Below are positions 54,488 through 62,391 of a stretch of 64,000 bases of DNA, one piece after another. The notes under the pieces are model-generated. The model was given only the letters and a program-made list of their open reading frames with translations, did not search any database and had not been told where the DNA came from. The position numbers and the translations under genes were made by a program. The stretch is taken from NCBI GenBank assembly GCA_016930535.1, contig JAFGGN010000041.1:1-64000 (forward strand), written 5' to 3'. Numbering within the stretch: the stretch's first letter is position 1; each line of letters begins with the position of its first letter. Source of the DNA: a bacterium (GTDB lineage: Bacteria; Zhuqueibacterota; QNDG01; JAFGCO01).

Positions 54488-55474
54488 TTACTTCAACAGC
54501 AGCATTTTCTTCATTTCACTGAATTCGCCGGACTGAATTTTGTAATAATACACGCCGGACTGGAGATTGTCTGCACGGAAGGTCACATGATGTGAACCTG
54601 CAGGCAGCTGATCGTTTACAAGCTCCGTTACGGTCTGACCCAGTGAATTGAAGACCGTCACCGTGGTCTGACCGGCTTTGGTCAGGTTGAAATTGATCGA
54701 AGTTTCCGGATTGAAGGGATTCGGATAATTCTGGCTCAACCGATACTGATCGGGTGCATCGGCCGTTTCGACGGCCGTTCCGCCCCCGGTCACCCATTCG
54801 ATCATGGACTTTAAAAGCGTGTATCCGTCATCCGTGATCGCTGCATACCCGTTGGCATGGTAACCGATACTGGCACAGCGGTTCAGTATCGTTACTCCAT
54901 TGACAGACACAGTACCGGCTTCGATACCCACCGCAATGAATAAGTCAGACATCGAAGTGGATTGTGCGACCGGGATAAAATCGATTTCCGGCAGATTGGG
55001 AATGAGGTCTTCATTGGCTCCGCCGCCGGAATTGAGGGTCGCCATCGAACCCATTTCGAGACCGGAGAGTTCTGCGTTCATGATTAAAACCGGCTCGGCT
55101 CCGATGTTCGTGGCCTGCGAATTGTTGCACCAGCCCATGGTATTGGCCCGTATGGCATAATTTTCCGTGAGTACGACAGGAACGATGGCAGGTTCAAGCA
55201 GGAAATTGGCCGGAGCGATGGAACTGGATCCTATGATTTCATCAATAAATATGAAATCATAGGGTGCAAGATCCTCCTCGAAGTAGAGTGCCAGATCGCC
55301 GGGAGCGATGATGACCAGGTTATAACCCCATTCCGTGAACTTGGTGATGAAATATTCACTTTCCAGGGCTCCCGGGTCGGCGATAGTGGAGACATATAGG
55401 CAATTCATCTGGGCAAAAATCATCATGGGGATCATGAACATCGTGAGAGCCAGCAATAGCAATTTTCTTTTCAT
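54488..55474 (-). CDS. secreted Rossmann-like protein with sorting tail
   Basis: A 328-residue exported protein. Signal peptide about 1-21 (...MMIFAQ); body about 22-235 with alternating strands and helices (MNCLYVSTIADPGALE, EWGYNLVIIAPGDLA, YDFIFIDEIIGSSSIAP, VPVVLTENYAIRANTMGW ... GYTLLKSMIEWVTGGG); sorting tail from about 248 (NYPNPFNPETSINFNL ... KKMLLLK). The order of elements resembles a class I amidotransferase or ThuA-like fold and recalls the 240-residue repeat of the adjacent gene, but sequence identity looks low. No catalytic residue recognised. AAAGGAGG precedes the ATG at 55474, so strong translation is expected; hairpins bracket the gene on both sides. Confidence 0.68.
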   Translation of the reverse strand: MKRKLLLLALTMFMIPMMIFAQMNCLYVSTIADPGALESEYFITKFTEWGYNLVIIAPGDLALYFEEDLAPYDFIFIDEIIGSSSIAPANFLLEPAIVPVVLTENYAIRANTMGWCNNSQATNIGAEPVLIMNAELSGLEMGSMATLNSGGGANEDLIPNLPEIDFIPVAQSTSMSDLFIAVGIEAGTVSVNGVTILNRCASIGYHANGYAAITDDGYTLLKSMIEWVTGGGTAVETADAPDQYRLSQNYPNPFNPETSINFNLTKAGQTTVTVFNSLGQTVTELVNDQLPAGSHHVTFRADNLQSGVYYYKIQSGEFSEMKKMLLLK

Positions 55475-55504
55475 TATTCGTCCTCCTTTACATGTCTTGA
55501 CAGT

Positions 55505-55544
55505 AAAAAACACCTGGAAGCGCATTTCTGTGCGCTTCCAGGTG
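55505..55544 (-). terminator. rho-independent terminator of the four-repeat protein gene
   Basis: Stem CACCTGGAAGCGCA and its complement (55511-55524 with 55531-55544), 6-base loop, then TTTTTT on the minus strand (55505-55510), eight bases after the stop codon. Canonical form. Confidence 0.9.
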
Positions 55545-55551
55545 CGTCAAC

Positions 55552-58500
55552 CTATTTGAGAAGCATGAGTTTCTTGATCATCACTTTGTCATTGGATTTC
55601 AACCGGTAGAAATACATGCCCGATGCCAGATGCGCGGCATTGAACTGAACCGTGTGCCGGCCTGCATCCATGTTCTTGTTCACGAGTGTCTGCACGACCT
55701 GGCCCATCACGTTGTAAATAACCAGTGAGGTATGGCCGGGTCTGGCCAGAACGAATTCAATCTGCGTGGACGGATTGAACGGATTCGGATAATTCTGTTT
55801 CAGTTCATAGGCCATCGGCAGTGCATGGGTGTTCTCTTCGACACCGACCCAATCCGGAATGTCGACGATGCCCAGTCCGACCATGCGTTCCACTTCTTTC
55901 ATGAAGATGCTTTCCGACTCGGTCGTCCAGTTCTTGTAATTGAAAATGGTCTGGCCCGTCGTCGCATCGGCCGTGGCATCATTGCCGTTGCCCAGCATGG
56001 TACGGTGACCGAACGGCATGTCGACAGCCCCTTCGTAGAATTCCACGAACGGATCGAAGCGGCAGAACTGAATGCTGGAATCGACCGCTGAAATGGCCAG
56101 AACCTTTGCATTGCCGCCGTCAGTCACGGAAATCACATCGAGGGGTCCGACGGCCCATGGTATACTGTCACCGCCAACAACATTCAGTCCGGTGAACACG
56201 TAATCATTCGCATTGGTGATGACAGCATCCATCACCACACCGGCATCGTCATAATGGGTGCAGGTGCCGCTGTTGAACCAGTTCATACGGCTGTTTCTCA
56301 GCGCCCAGTTATGCAGAACCAGCATGGGTGCACGGACCCGGTTCCAGGCGACCTTGTGAGTGCCGCCGAAGTCGCCGCTGCCGCCGGAACGGCCGACAAT
56401 CACGAGATCCGCGTTGTTCAGCGTGTCCACCGTGGCCTGCGATGCGGTTTCCAGCGAATTGTTATAGAACGTGATCACATCATAACCTGCTGCAACCAGT
56501 GCGTCGATCTGAGAGGAATCGGCGTGCACGCCATTGAGGGCGTCCATTTTGGTAGGCAGGCTGACATACACGATGGTGCCCTTGGCCGCGGGTTTGGGAA
56601 CCTTGCCCAGGTAAACCATGCGTTCCACTTCGGCCAGGTAAACCATTTTGGATTCATCGGTGAAATTGTAATAATTGTAAATGGTCAGTCCCGCAGCGTC
56701 TGTGGTGGCGTCATTGCCGTGACCGATCATGCTGCGATAGCCGGCGGGCTTGTCGACCGAGCCGTCAAAAAATTCGACCCACGGATTAAAACGGACAAAA
56801 AGTACGCTGGAATCCGTTGCTGCCCTGGCAACCACCTGACCATTGCCCGCGGTCTTTTCTCTCAGCAGGTCGTACGGACCCACGCACCACGGAATTTCGC
56901 CGTTGGCGTCCGGTACGATACCGGCAAAAACGGGATCGCTGGCCAAATCCATCGTGGCATTCAGCACATCGCCCAGATCGCCTTCATGTTCCGTTTTGGT
57001 CGATTTGAACCAGTTCAGCCGGCTGCTGCGGCAGTTCCACAGCTCCACATTGAGAATCGGTGCCTCGACCGCATTCCAGGCGATTTTGTTTTCGTTCTGG
57101 TACATGGTGCTGGGCGTTGAACGGCCCATGATCACCAGGTCCGCATTGTTCAGGGTATCCAGTGTGGCTTTCGGAGCCCCGATCAGATTGGTGTTGTACC
57201 AGGTAATGACATTGTAACCTTCGGCCTGCAGATCGTCGATGAAGGGCTGGTCCGGATGTATTTGATTGATTTGATCAAAATAATCGGGACGGCTGACAAA
57301 GACGATGGTTTTTTCAGGCTTGGGTACCTTGGACAGGAACACCATTCTTTCGACTTCGGCCAGGTACACCTGTTTGGACTCATCCGTGAAGTTGTTGTAA
57401 TTGTAATAGGTGAGCTGCGTGGCCGGATCGGCGGTCGCATCATTGCCGTTGCCGATATAGGTCCGGTATCCGGCAGGATAATCGACGCCGCCGGCGTAGT
57501 ACGGAATCCACGGTTTAAACCGGGCGAACTGAATGGATCCGTCCACAGCGGAGGTGGCCAGCACCTGGCCGTTGCCGCCATCCGTGATCGTGATGACATC
57601 GTAAGGACCGACGGCCCACGGCAGCTTGCCGTCGACGAGTGTAAGACCGGCAAAAACCGGATCGCTGGCGGCCTTGATCTCGGCATCCATCACTTCGTCC
57701 CAGGTATCATAATGCGGGGCATCGTTGCTCTTGAACCAGTTCATCCGGTTGGTTCTCAGGGCCCACAGATGCAGGCACAGCACCGGTGCTTCGACGGCAT
57801 TCCATGCCGCTTTATGCGCCCCGCCGAAATCGCCGCTGTTTGTGGAACGGCCGATGATCACCAGGTCGGCATTGTTCAGCGAATCGATTCTTGACTGCGG
57901 CGCTGCTTCAAGCGCGGTCGGGATCATGAGGTCCACATTATAACCCGCAGCAATCAGATCGTCGATATGCGGTTTGTCCGCATGTTCCCCGGTCGATGCA
58001 TCCAGTTTGTCCGGACGCGAAACAAAAATGATATTCTTGACCGGTTTCGGTACTTTGCCCAGACCGACCATACGGGCCACTTCAGCCATATACACCAGTT
58101 TGGATTCGGGTGTAAAGTTGTAGTAGTTGAAAATTACTGTGGATCCGTCCGGTCCCCTTAAATTGTCGTTGCCGTTGCCGATGAATGTACGATATCCATG
58201 CGGCATATCGCCGGCACCCGGGAAAAATTCGACCCACGGATCGAAACGCGCGAACTGAATGGTTCCGTCCACAGCAGAAGTGGCCAGAACCTCGCCATTT
58301 CCGCCATCCATGACCGTGATCACATCATAGGGACCCACGGCCCAGGGCAGCTGTCCGTCGGTCAGCGTCACGCCGGCAAAAACCGGATCGGCCGGTTTCA
58401 GGATATCCGCATTCATGACAACACCCTCGTCATCGTAATGCGGAGCGGAACTGCTGTTGAACCAGTTCATGCGGTTGGTTCTGAGCGCCCACAAATGGAG

Positions 58501-58836
58501 ACACATCAGGGGCGCTTCAATGTTGTTCCAGGCCGCCTTATGCGTTCCGCCGAAATCGCCGCTGTTTGTCGAACGGCCGATGATCACCAGGTCGGCATTG
58601 TTCAGCGAATCGATTTTGGTCTGAGTGGCCGCTTCCAGTGCATTGGAATTCATGGTGTCTACCGTGTATCCCGCAGCCTTCAGATCATCGATGAACGGTT
58701 TGTCCGGATTCTCGCCCGTGGCCGTATCCACCTTGTCCGGGCGGGAAATAAAGATGATGTTGCCTTGAGCAAACAGCTGACCCGATAACATCAGGGTCAG
58801 ACAAAGCATTAATGTAACCAGCAGAGTTTTCTTCAT
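55552..58836 (-). CDS. surface protein of four tandem 240-residue repeats, with sorting tail
   Basis: A 1094-residue exported protein. Signal peptide about 1-24 (...QLFAQ); four tandem domains at about 26-266, 268-507, 510-749 and 754-993; sorting tail 1014-1094 (NYPNPFNPSTQIEFVL ... KKLMLLK). Each repeat has the same landmarks: NIIFISRPDK-type first strand, FIDDLKAAGYTV, LNNADLVIIGRS, GDFGGTHKAAWN, LWALRTNRMNWF, LPWAVGPYDVI, IQFARFDPW, GYRTFIGNGND, YNYYNFT-ES and EVERMVYLGKVPKP. Repeats 1, 2 and 4 agree best; repeat 3 lacks GDFGG. The fold may be Rossmann-like. Family not recognised, function unknown. A GGAGGAGG site and a perfect terminator suggest high expression. It follows the second TonB/surface-protein/PorV triplet. 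Confidence 0.85.
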   Translation of the reverse strand: MKKTLLVTLMLCLTLMLSGQLFAQGNIIFISRPDKVDTATGENPDKPFIDDLKAAGYTVDTMNSNALEAATQTKIDSLNNADLVIIGRSTNSGDFGGTHKAAWNNIEAPLMCLHLWALRTNRMNWFNSSSAPHYDDEGVVMNADILKPADPVFAGVTLTDGQLPWAVGPYDVITVMDGGNGEVLATSAVDGTIQFARFDPWVEFFPGAGDMPHGYRTFIGNGNDNLRGPDGSTVIFNYYNFTPESKLVYMAEVARMVGLGKVPKPVKNIIFVSRPDKLDASTGEHADKPHIDDLIAAGYNVDLMIPTALEAAPQSRIDSLNNADLVIIGRSTNSGDFGGAHKAAWNAVEAPVLCLHLWALRTNRMNWFKSNDAPHYDTWDEVMDAEIKAASDPVFAGLTLVDGKLPWAVGPYDVITITDGGNGQVLATSAVDGSIQFARFKPWIPYYAGGVDYPAGYRTYIGNGNDATADPATQLTYYNYNNFTDESKQVYLAEVERMVFLSKVPKPEKTIVFVSRPDYFDQINQIHPDQPFIDDLQAEGYNVITWYNTNLIGAPKATLDTLNNADLVIMGRSTPSTMYQNENKIAWNAVEAPILNVELWNCRSSRLNWFKSTKTEHEGDLGDVLNATMDLASDPVFAGIVPDANGEIPWCVGPYDLLREKTAGNGQVVARAATDSSVLFVRFNPWVEFFDGSVDKPAGYRSMIGHGNDATTDAAGLTIYNYYNFTDESKMVYLAEVERMVYLGKVPKPAAKGTIVYVSLPTKMDALNGVHADSSQIDALVAAGYDVITFYNNSLETASQATVDTLNNADLVIVGRSGGSGDFGGTHKVAWNRVRAPMLVLHNWALRNSRMNWFNSGTCTHYDDAGVVMDAVITNANDYVFTGLNVVGGDSIPWAVGPLDVISVTDGGNAKVLAISAVDSSIQFCRFDPFVEFYEGAVDMPFGHRTMLGNGNDATADATTGQTIFNYKNWTTESESIFMKEVERMVGLGIVDIPDWVGVEENTHALPMAYELKQNYPNPFNPSTQIEFVLARPGHTSLVIYNVMGQVVQTLVNKNMDAGRHTVQFNAAHLASGMYFYRLKSNDKVMIKKLMLLK
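55858..56577 (-). repeat. tandem domain repeat 4 of 4
   Basis: Codons 754-993, adjoining the linker to the sorting tail. It keeps GSGDFGGTHKVAWN, NWALRNSRMNWF and LGNGNDATAD. Confidence 0.9.
56590..57309 (-). repeat. tandem domain repeat 3 of 4, divergent
   Basis: Codons 510-749. The most divergent copy: GRSTPSTMYQNENK replaces the GDFGG stretch, NCRSSRLNWF replaces ALRTNRMNWF, and GHGNDATTD replaces GNGND. Confidence 0.88.
57316..58035 (-). repeat. tandem domain repeat 2 of 4
   Basis: Codons 268-507, separated from repeat 1 by one codon. It carries GDFGGAHKAAWN, LWALRTNRMNWF and GYRTYIGNGNDATAD. Confidence 0.9.
58039..58761 (-). repeat. tandem domain repeat 1 of 4
   Basis: Codons 26-266 of the surface protein. 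It shares long nearly identical DNA tracts with repeat 2, for example around the RSTNSGDFGG codons, showing recent duplication. Confidence 0.9.
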
Positions 58837-58924
58837 CTCCTCCTCCTCAAATTGATTTGAGTCAGTTTGATTGTCATGAGCTGCCTATTCCTCTTTTTTT
58901 TTATTCAAGATTTCACAGGTATCG

Positions 58925-59032
58925 TCACCTCATGCCGTTTGAACCTTCATAATCCTTTTTCAACCACCTCCTTTCTGCATTAAAGTATTGTCTTGCGGGA
59001 TTCGTATCACCTCCTTTTTCTTGTCGTTTCAC
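58925..59032 (-). CDS. possible 35-residue ORF in the leader of the repeat-protein gene
   Basis: An open frame from GTG at 59032 to TGA at 58925, encoding a basic 35-residue peptide with no recognised motif. The striking point is two near-perfect Shine-Dalgarno sequences on the minus strand inside it (59006-59020 and 58964-58975), neither placed properly before an obvious gene. It may be a leader peptide, a ribosome standby region or a relic of duplicated leaders; chance is quite possible. Confidence 0.2.
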   Translation of the reverse strand: MKRQEKGGDTNPARQYFNAERRWLKKDYEGSNGMR

Positions 59033-59061
59033 AAATCAATCACCAATAGTTATCATTAAAT

Positions 59062-60099
59062 TTAAAATTCAAATCCGACGGATATCCGGCTGATATCGTC
59101 GAAGTAACTGATGCTGGATGAATAGGAATAATCGAGATTGATTTTCCTGCCGGCAATTTCCTGTACGAGACCGACACCGGCGTTGAATCCCAGAACATCG
59201 TGATTGCCGATATAGCCGGTCCGGATCGCGAGACGGTTCATGATCGTATATTCAAGACCCGCCAGCACCCGTTCCGTATAGTTATTGGGGTGAATGAATT
59301 CCAGCGACAGCAGCAGGTCGTCGGTCCCGGGATCGCCGTCCGCATGAATGATGTCCATGATATCGATGGCCGTACCCATGGCGAAAGTCAGCGGCAGCTG
59401 ACAGGTGATTTCTTCATATTTCACATCCGAGGCAAAATTGCGTATGGTCATGCCGAAGCGAAATCCTTTGTACCCCGTATGGTATTTAACACCCATGTCA
59501 TAGGCCAGTTTGCCTTCGCCGAATTTTTTGTTGCCGTTTTCCGCTTCCACCTGTCCCAGGTTCTGTACCGCATATTTGACCGTACCGCCCATGAGAAATT
59601 TGGTACTGATCTTGCGGGCATAGGACAGGCCGAACGCATAGGCGCCCACATTGTCGACCATGCCGGTTTCCACATATCCCAGGGGATTGCCGGAAAAATT
59701 ATCATAGGACAAAAGGGACGTTCCGATAATATCACCGTAATCCACGGTCAGGAAACTGAGGCCGACGGCACCCCAGTCGTTCAGATTGACGGTTACGCCT
59801 CCGGCCAGATAATTGATATTGGCGATCCACTGGGTCGTGGACACGAACGCATCCGCCTTGCCGTCCATTTCGCATATGGCCGCCGGATTGTAAAAAATAC
59901 TCTCCGAACCGGTTCCCACGGCCGTATATGCATCCCCCAGGGCCGTGGCCCGGGGTATGACGCCGACCTGCAGGAAGTTCATGGTGGATTGTCCCAGTTT
60001 TTTCAGATTGGCTCCCACACCGTTGTATTGCTGGCTCCGCGCCGGTATCAGCATACCGAGCAGGAGAGCGAAAATCAGGAATGTTTTTATCCGCTTCAT
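59062..60099 (-). CDS. PorV/PorQ-like outer-membrane beta-barrel
   Basis: A 345-residue outer-membrane protein. Signal peptide about 1-24 (...IPARSQ); family opening STMNFLQVGVIPRATALGDAYTAVGTGSESIFYNPA, beta-strand pattern throughout, last residues SRISVGFEF with terminal Phe. It is the second PorV-like protein in this window; in both cases it follows a TonB receptor and a large surface protein. By family it would shuttle sorting-tail proteins to the attachment machinery, or act as a FadL-like pore. The ATG at 60099 has AAGGAG eleven bases upstream; another ATG at 60108 is too close to that site. The abundant four-repeat protein is encoded next. Confidence 0.85.
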   Translation of the reverse strand: MKRIKTFLIFALLLGMLIPARSQQYNGVGANLKKLGQSTMNFLQVGVIPRATALGDAYTAVGTGSESIFYNPAAICEMDGKADAFVSTTQWIANINYLAGGVTVNLNDWGAVGLSFLTVDYGDIIGTSLLSYDNFSGNPLGYVETGMVDNVGAYAFGLSYARKISTKFLMGGTVKYAVQNLGQVEAENGNKKFGEGKLAYDMGVKYHTGYKGFRFGMTIRNFASDVKYEEITCQLPLTFAMGTAIDIMDIIHADGDPGTDDLLLSLEFIHPNNYTERVLAGLEYTIMNRLAIRTGYIGNHDVLGFNAGVGLVQEIAGRKINLDYSYSSSISYFDDISRISVGFEF

Positions 60100-60118
60100 A
60101 GCGATCATTCTCCTTTTT

Positions 60119-62350
60119 TTAACGAACGACAATGAATTTCTGATAGGCGACGCCGCCGCCATTGAGCGCTTCAAACACGGCAATGTAAATACCGCTGGAT
60201 ATCGCCTGTTGATTATCCGTCAGCATGTTCCACTCATAGTATCCGGATTTGGACAGCGGTTCATGCCGGATCGTCTTGATCAGATCGCCACTCTCGGTAA
60301 ACAGTTTGATGATACAGGCCGGCGGAAGATTGAAAAACATGATATGCCGGGGATCATTGGCACTCTGCACATAGGGAGGCAGTTTATCATCCGAAATATA
60401 ATAAGGATTGGGAACGATACGGATATCGTCCAGTTCAGAACCGACCGGGCGTTCCGGAGACACTTCCAGGCGGGACGTGCTGTACACACGCCCGGACCAG
60501 AGAATATCGCCCCCTGTGCCCGGGTAGGCATTCGGATCGTTTGCATCCACCTGGACGCCGGACTGCACATAATAGTAATAGGAGCCGCCCCAGAGCACAT
60601 CCGTATCAATAAATACATGGCCGTTTTCAAATGTCGTTTCTCCGATTTCAACCTGTTCCGCTGCCAGCATGTCGGCCGTGAACCGCTGCACTTCCTCATA
60701 AAAGACAGTATCCTGAATACTGTTTCTCCGCATGATTCTGTAGCCGTAAAATCCGTCCATGGCTTCGGCTTCGGGTGCGGCCCATCGGATCTCGGTGCCT
60801 TCGCCGGTACCCTGAATCCACATATGGGGCGGTTCGGGAGCCATGGGAACCTGCCAGTCGTGCTCATAGTTCCATTTGATCCGGGAAACGCTGGCCATCA
60901 CCGAATCGATGCCAGTACTCAGCCAGCGGTTCTTGCGGTTGTTGTTTTCATCGGCAGTCGGAAAGGCAAAATTGCCGGGATAATAACCGGTACTTGCATC
61001 GGGCAGATCGGGCGGCTCTTCCAGAGTGCCGGCCAGCCATTTTTCACCGATCTCCTTGGCTTTTTCGAGACTCAGGCCGGCATATCCGCTGGCATAGACA
61101 AAATGCAGTTTTTCGCCGTCCCCAAACTGATACGGACCGAAAGTCGCATACCGGGCGTGAAATGTGGAGGCGCGGCCCAGACCCGGAAGTTCGGAATCCC
61201 AGGATTCGGAACCGAATTCGTCATTGGGCTTCTGATGGAACGTGCCTTCGAATGTGCCTTCCATGGGATTGATGGTTGCCGAATAACCGGACAGATAATC
61301 GTAGAGCTTCGGACGGTCCGCATTGGTCTTGGCATACACTTCGGTGAGTCCGACCAGGGGCCTGGAGTACACATCCGTGATCCTGGGCTGAAGCCAGTCA
61401 TCCACATCACCGGCCTCATTCGTATAGGGCTGCTCCGAAGCATGCAGAATGGTATAAAAGTGCAGATCTTTCTCGAACAGGCGGCCGTCCTGATTATAGA
61501 CCGGCAGGCCCATCTGGTCTCCGGCCAGCTCGGGATTGTCCGCATGGTACATGTAGAATACACGCAGGCTGTCTCCCGGCCTTGCGCCGTAATAATGCTG
61601 CCAGGTGTATCGCCCCGCATCCTGAGCCGTAATATCACTGATGCTGGGATGGCGGCCCTGGGCCTTCACCATATAATAATCAGCCTGATGCTGGTTGAAA
61701 TAGAAATCGGTCAGGGTTTTGCCGCTCTTGTTGGTCAGGGTCACATCCACGACAATATAATTGTCGTGATTCTGCTGGCTCCAGGCGAATATTTTACGGT
61801 GAATTTCAACACCCATTTCATTCAGTGTCGTGACCTCGATCACCTGGTCACTGGTGCCGATCATTTTCGATGCATCGGGATTGCCCCAGTCTTCAACCTG
61901 TTTGTTTTCCACTTCCGTGTCCCCGGATTGCAGGGTGTAATTCAGCGGAAGCGGCCAGCGTGTGTAATTGGTCATGGGCACCGTCACCATCTGCCCCCAG
62001 TTATAATCGGAATCCGGGGACCACAAAATGGCGGCCTTGGGAATCACATTGCCCAGCGGATCCGTCCAGTTGGTCGCACCCATCACATATCCGGAACCGG
62101 TCTGGGACGTCCCGTCCTGCATGGTCGGCCCCATTGTATTATAATCGGCGGGGAACCAGCTGTAACTGCTGAATTCAAAGGTGGCAATCCCGCCGTCATC
62201 CACGACGCCGCACCAGAATTTACCTGCCCTGATCGCAGCTGTCTGCCCATCCGCGTAAAGCGTCTGAACAGCTGTTCCGCTCAACAGCATCACTGCCAGA
62301 AGCAGTATCGCCGGGAACGGTTTTTGTATCATTTTATGGAATACTTTCAT
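60119..62350 (-). CDS. large secreted surface protein with FlgD-like C-terminus
   Basis: A 743-residue exported protein, counterpart of the gene at 7578-11006. Signal peptide about 1-34; a long beta-rich region (ATFEFSSYSWFPADYN, DNYIVVDVTLTNKSGKTLTD, GYYPGNFAFPTADENNN); an Fn3-like module about 515-610 (TEIRWAAPEAEAMDGFYGYRIMRR); FlgD-like C-terminus about 645-743 (RIVPNPYYISDDKLPPY ... IIKLFTESGDLIKTIRHE ... SSGIYIAVFEA). No catalytic motif. Like its counterpart it has VPNPY rather than YPNPFNP and stands between a TonB receptor and a PorV-like gene, 19 bases from the latter. Proposed role: glycan-binding partner of the receptor; unproven. Confidence 0.7.
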   Translation of the reverse strand: MKVFHKMIQKPFPAILLLAVMLLSGTAVQTLYADGQTAAIRAGKFWCGVVDDGGIATFEFSSYSWFPADYNTMGPTMQDGTSQTGSGYVMGATNWTDPLGNVIPKAAILWSPDSDYNWGQMVTVPMTNYTRWPLPLNYTLQSGDTEVENKQVEDWGNPDASKMIGTSDQVIEVTTLNEMGVEIHRKIFAWSQQNHDNYIVVDVTLTNKSGKTLTDFYFNQHQADYYMVKAQGRHPSISDITAQDAGRYTWQHYYGARPGDSLRVFYMYHADNPELAGDQMGLPVYNQDGRLFEKDLHFYTILHASEQPYTNEAGDVDDWLQPRITDVYSRPLVGLTEVYAKTNADRPKLYDYLSGYSATINPMEGTFEGTFHQKPNDEFGSESWDSELPGLGRASTFHARYATFGPYQFGDGEKLHFVYASGYAGLSLEKAKEIGEKWLAGTLEEPPDLPDASTGYYPGNFAFPTADENNNRKNRWLSTGIDSVMASVSRIKWNYEHDWQVPMAPEPPHMWIQGTGEGTEIRWAAPEAEAMDGFYGYRIMRRNSIQDTVFYEEVQRFTADMLAAEQVEIGETTFENGHVFIDTDVLWGGSYYYYVQSGVQVDANDPNAYPGTGGDILWSGRVYSTSRLEVSPERPVGSELDDIRIVPNPYYISDDKLPPYVQSANDPRHIMFFNLPPACIIKLFTESGDLIKTIRHEPLSKSGYYEWNMLTDNQQAISSGIYIAVFEALNGGGVAYQKFIVVR

Positions 62351-62391
62351 TGGACTGTTTCTCCTTGGTTTTCAGTTCTCGACAGCGACGA

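Noticed and set aside
55552..58836. Four-repeat gene as a misassembly artefact
   Set aside because: Repeats 1 to 4 differ throughout at protein level, with the reading frame and linkers intact, so it looks like a genuine tandem array, though the exact copy number between the closest copies could still be miscounted.
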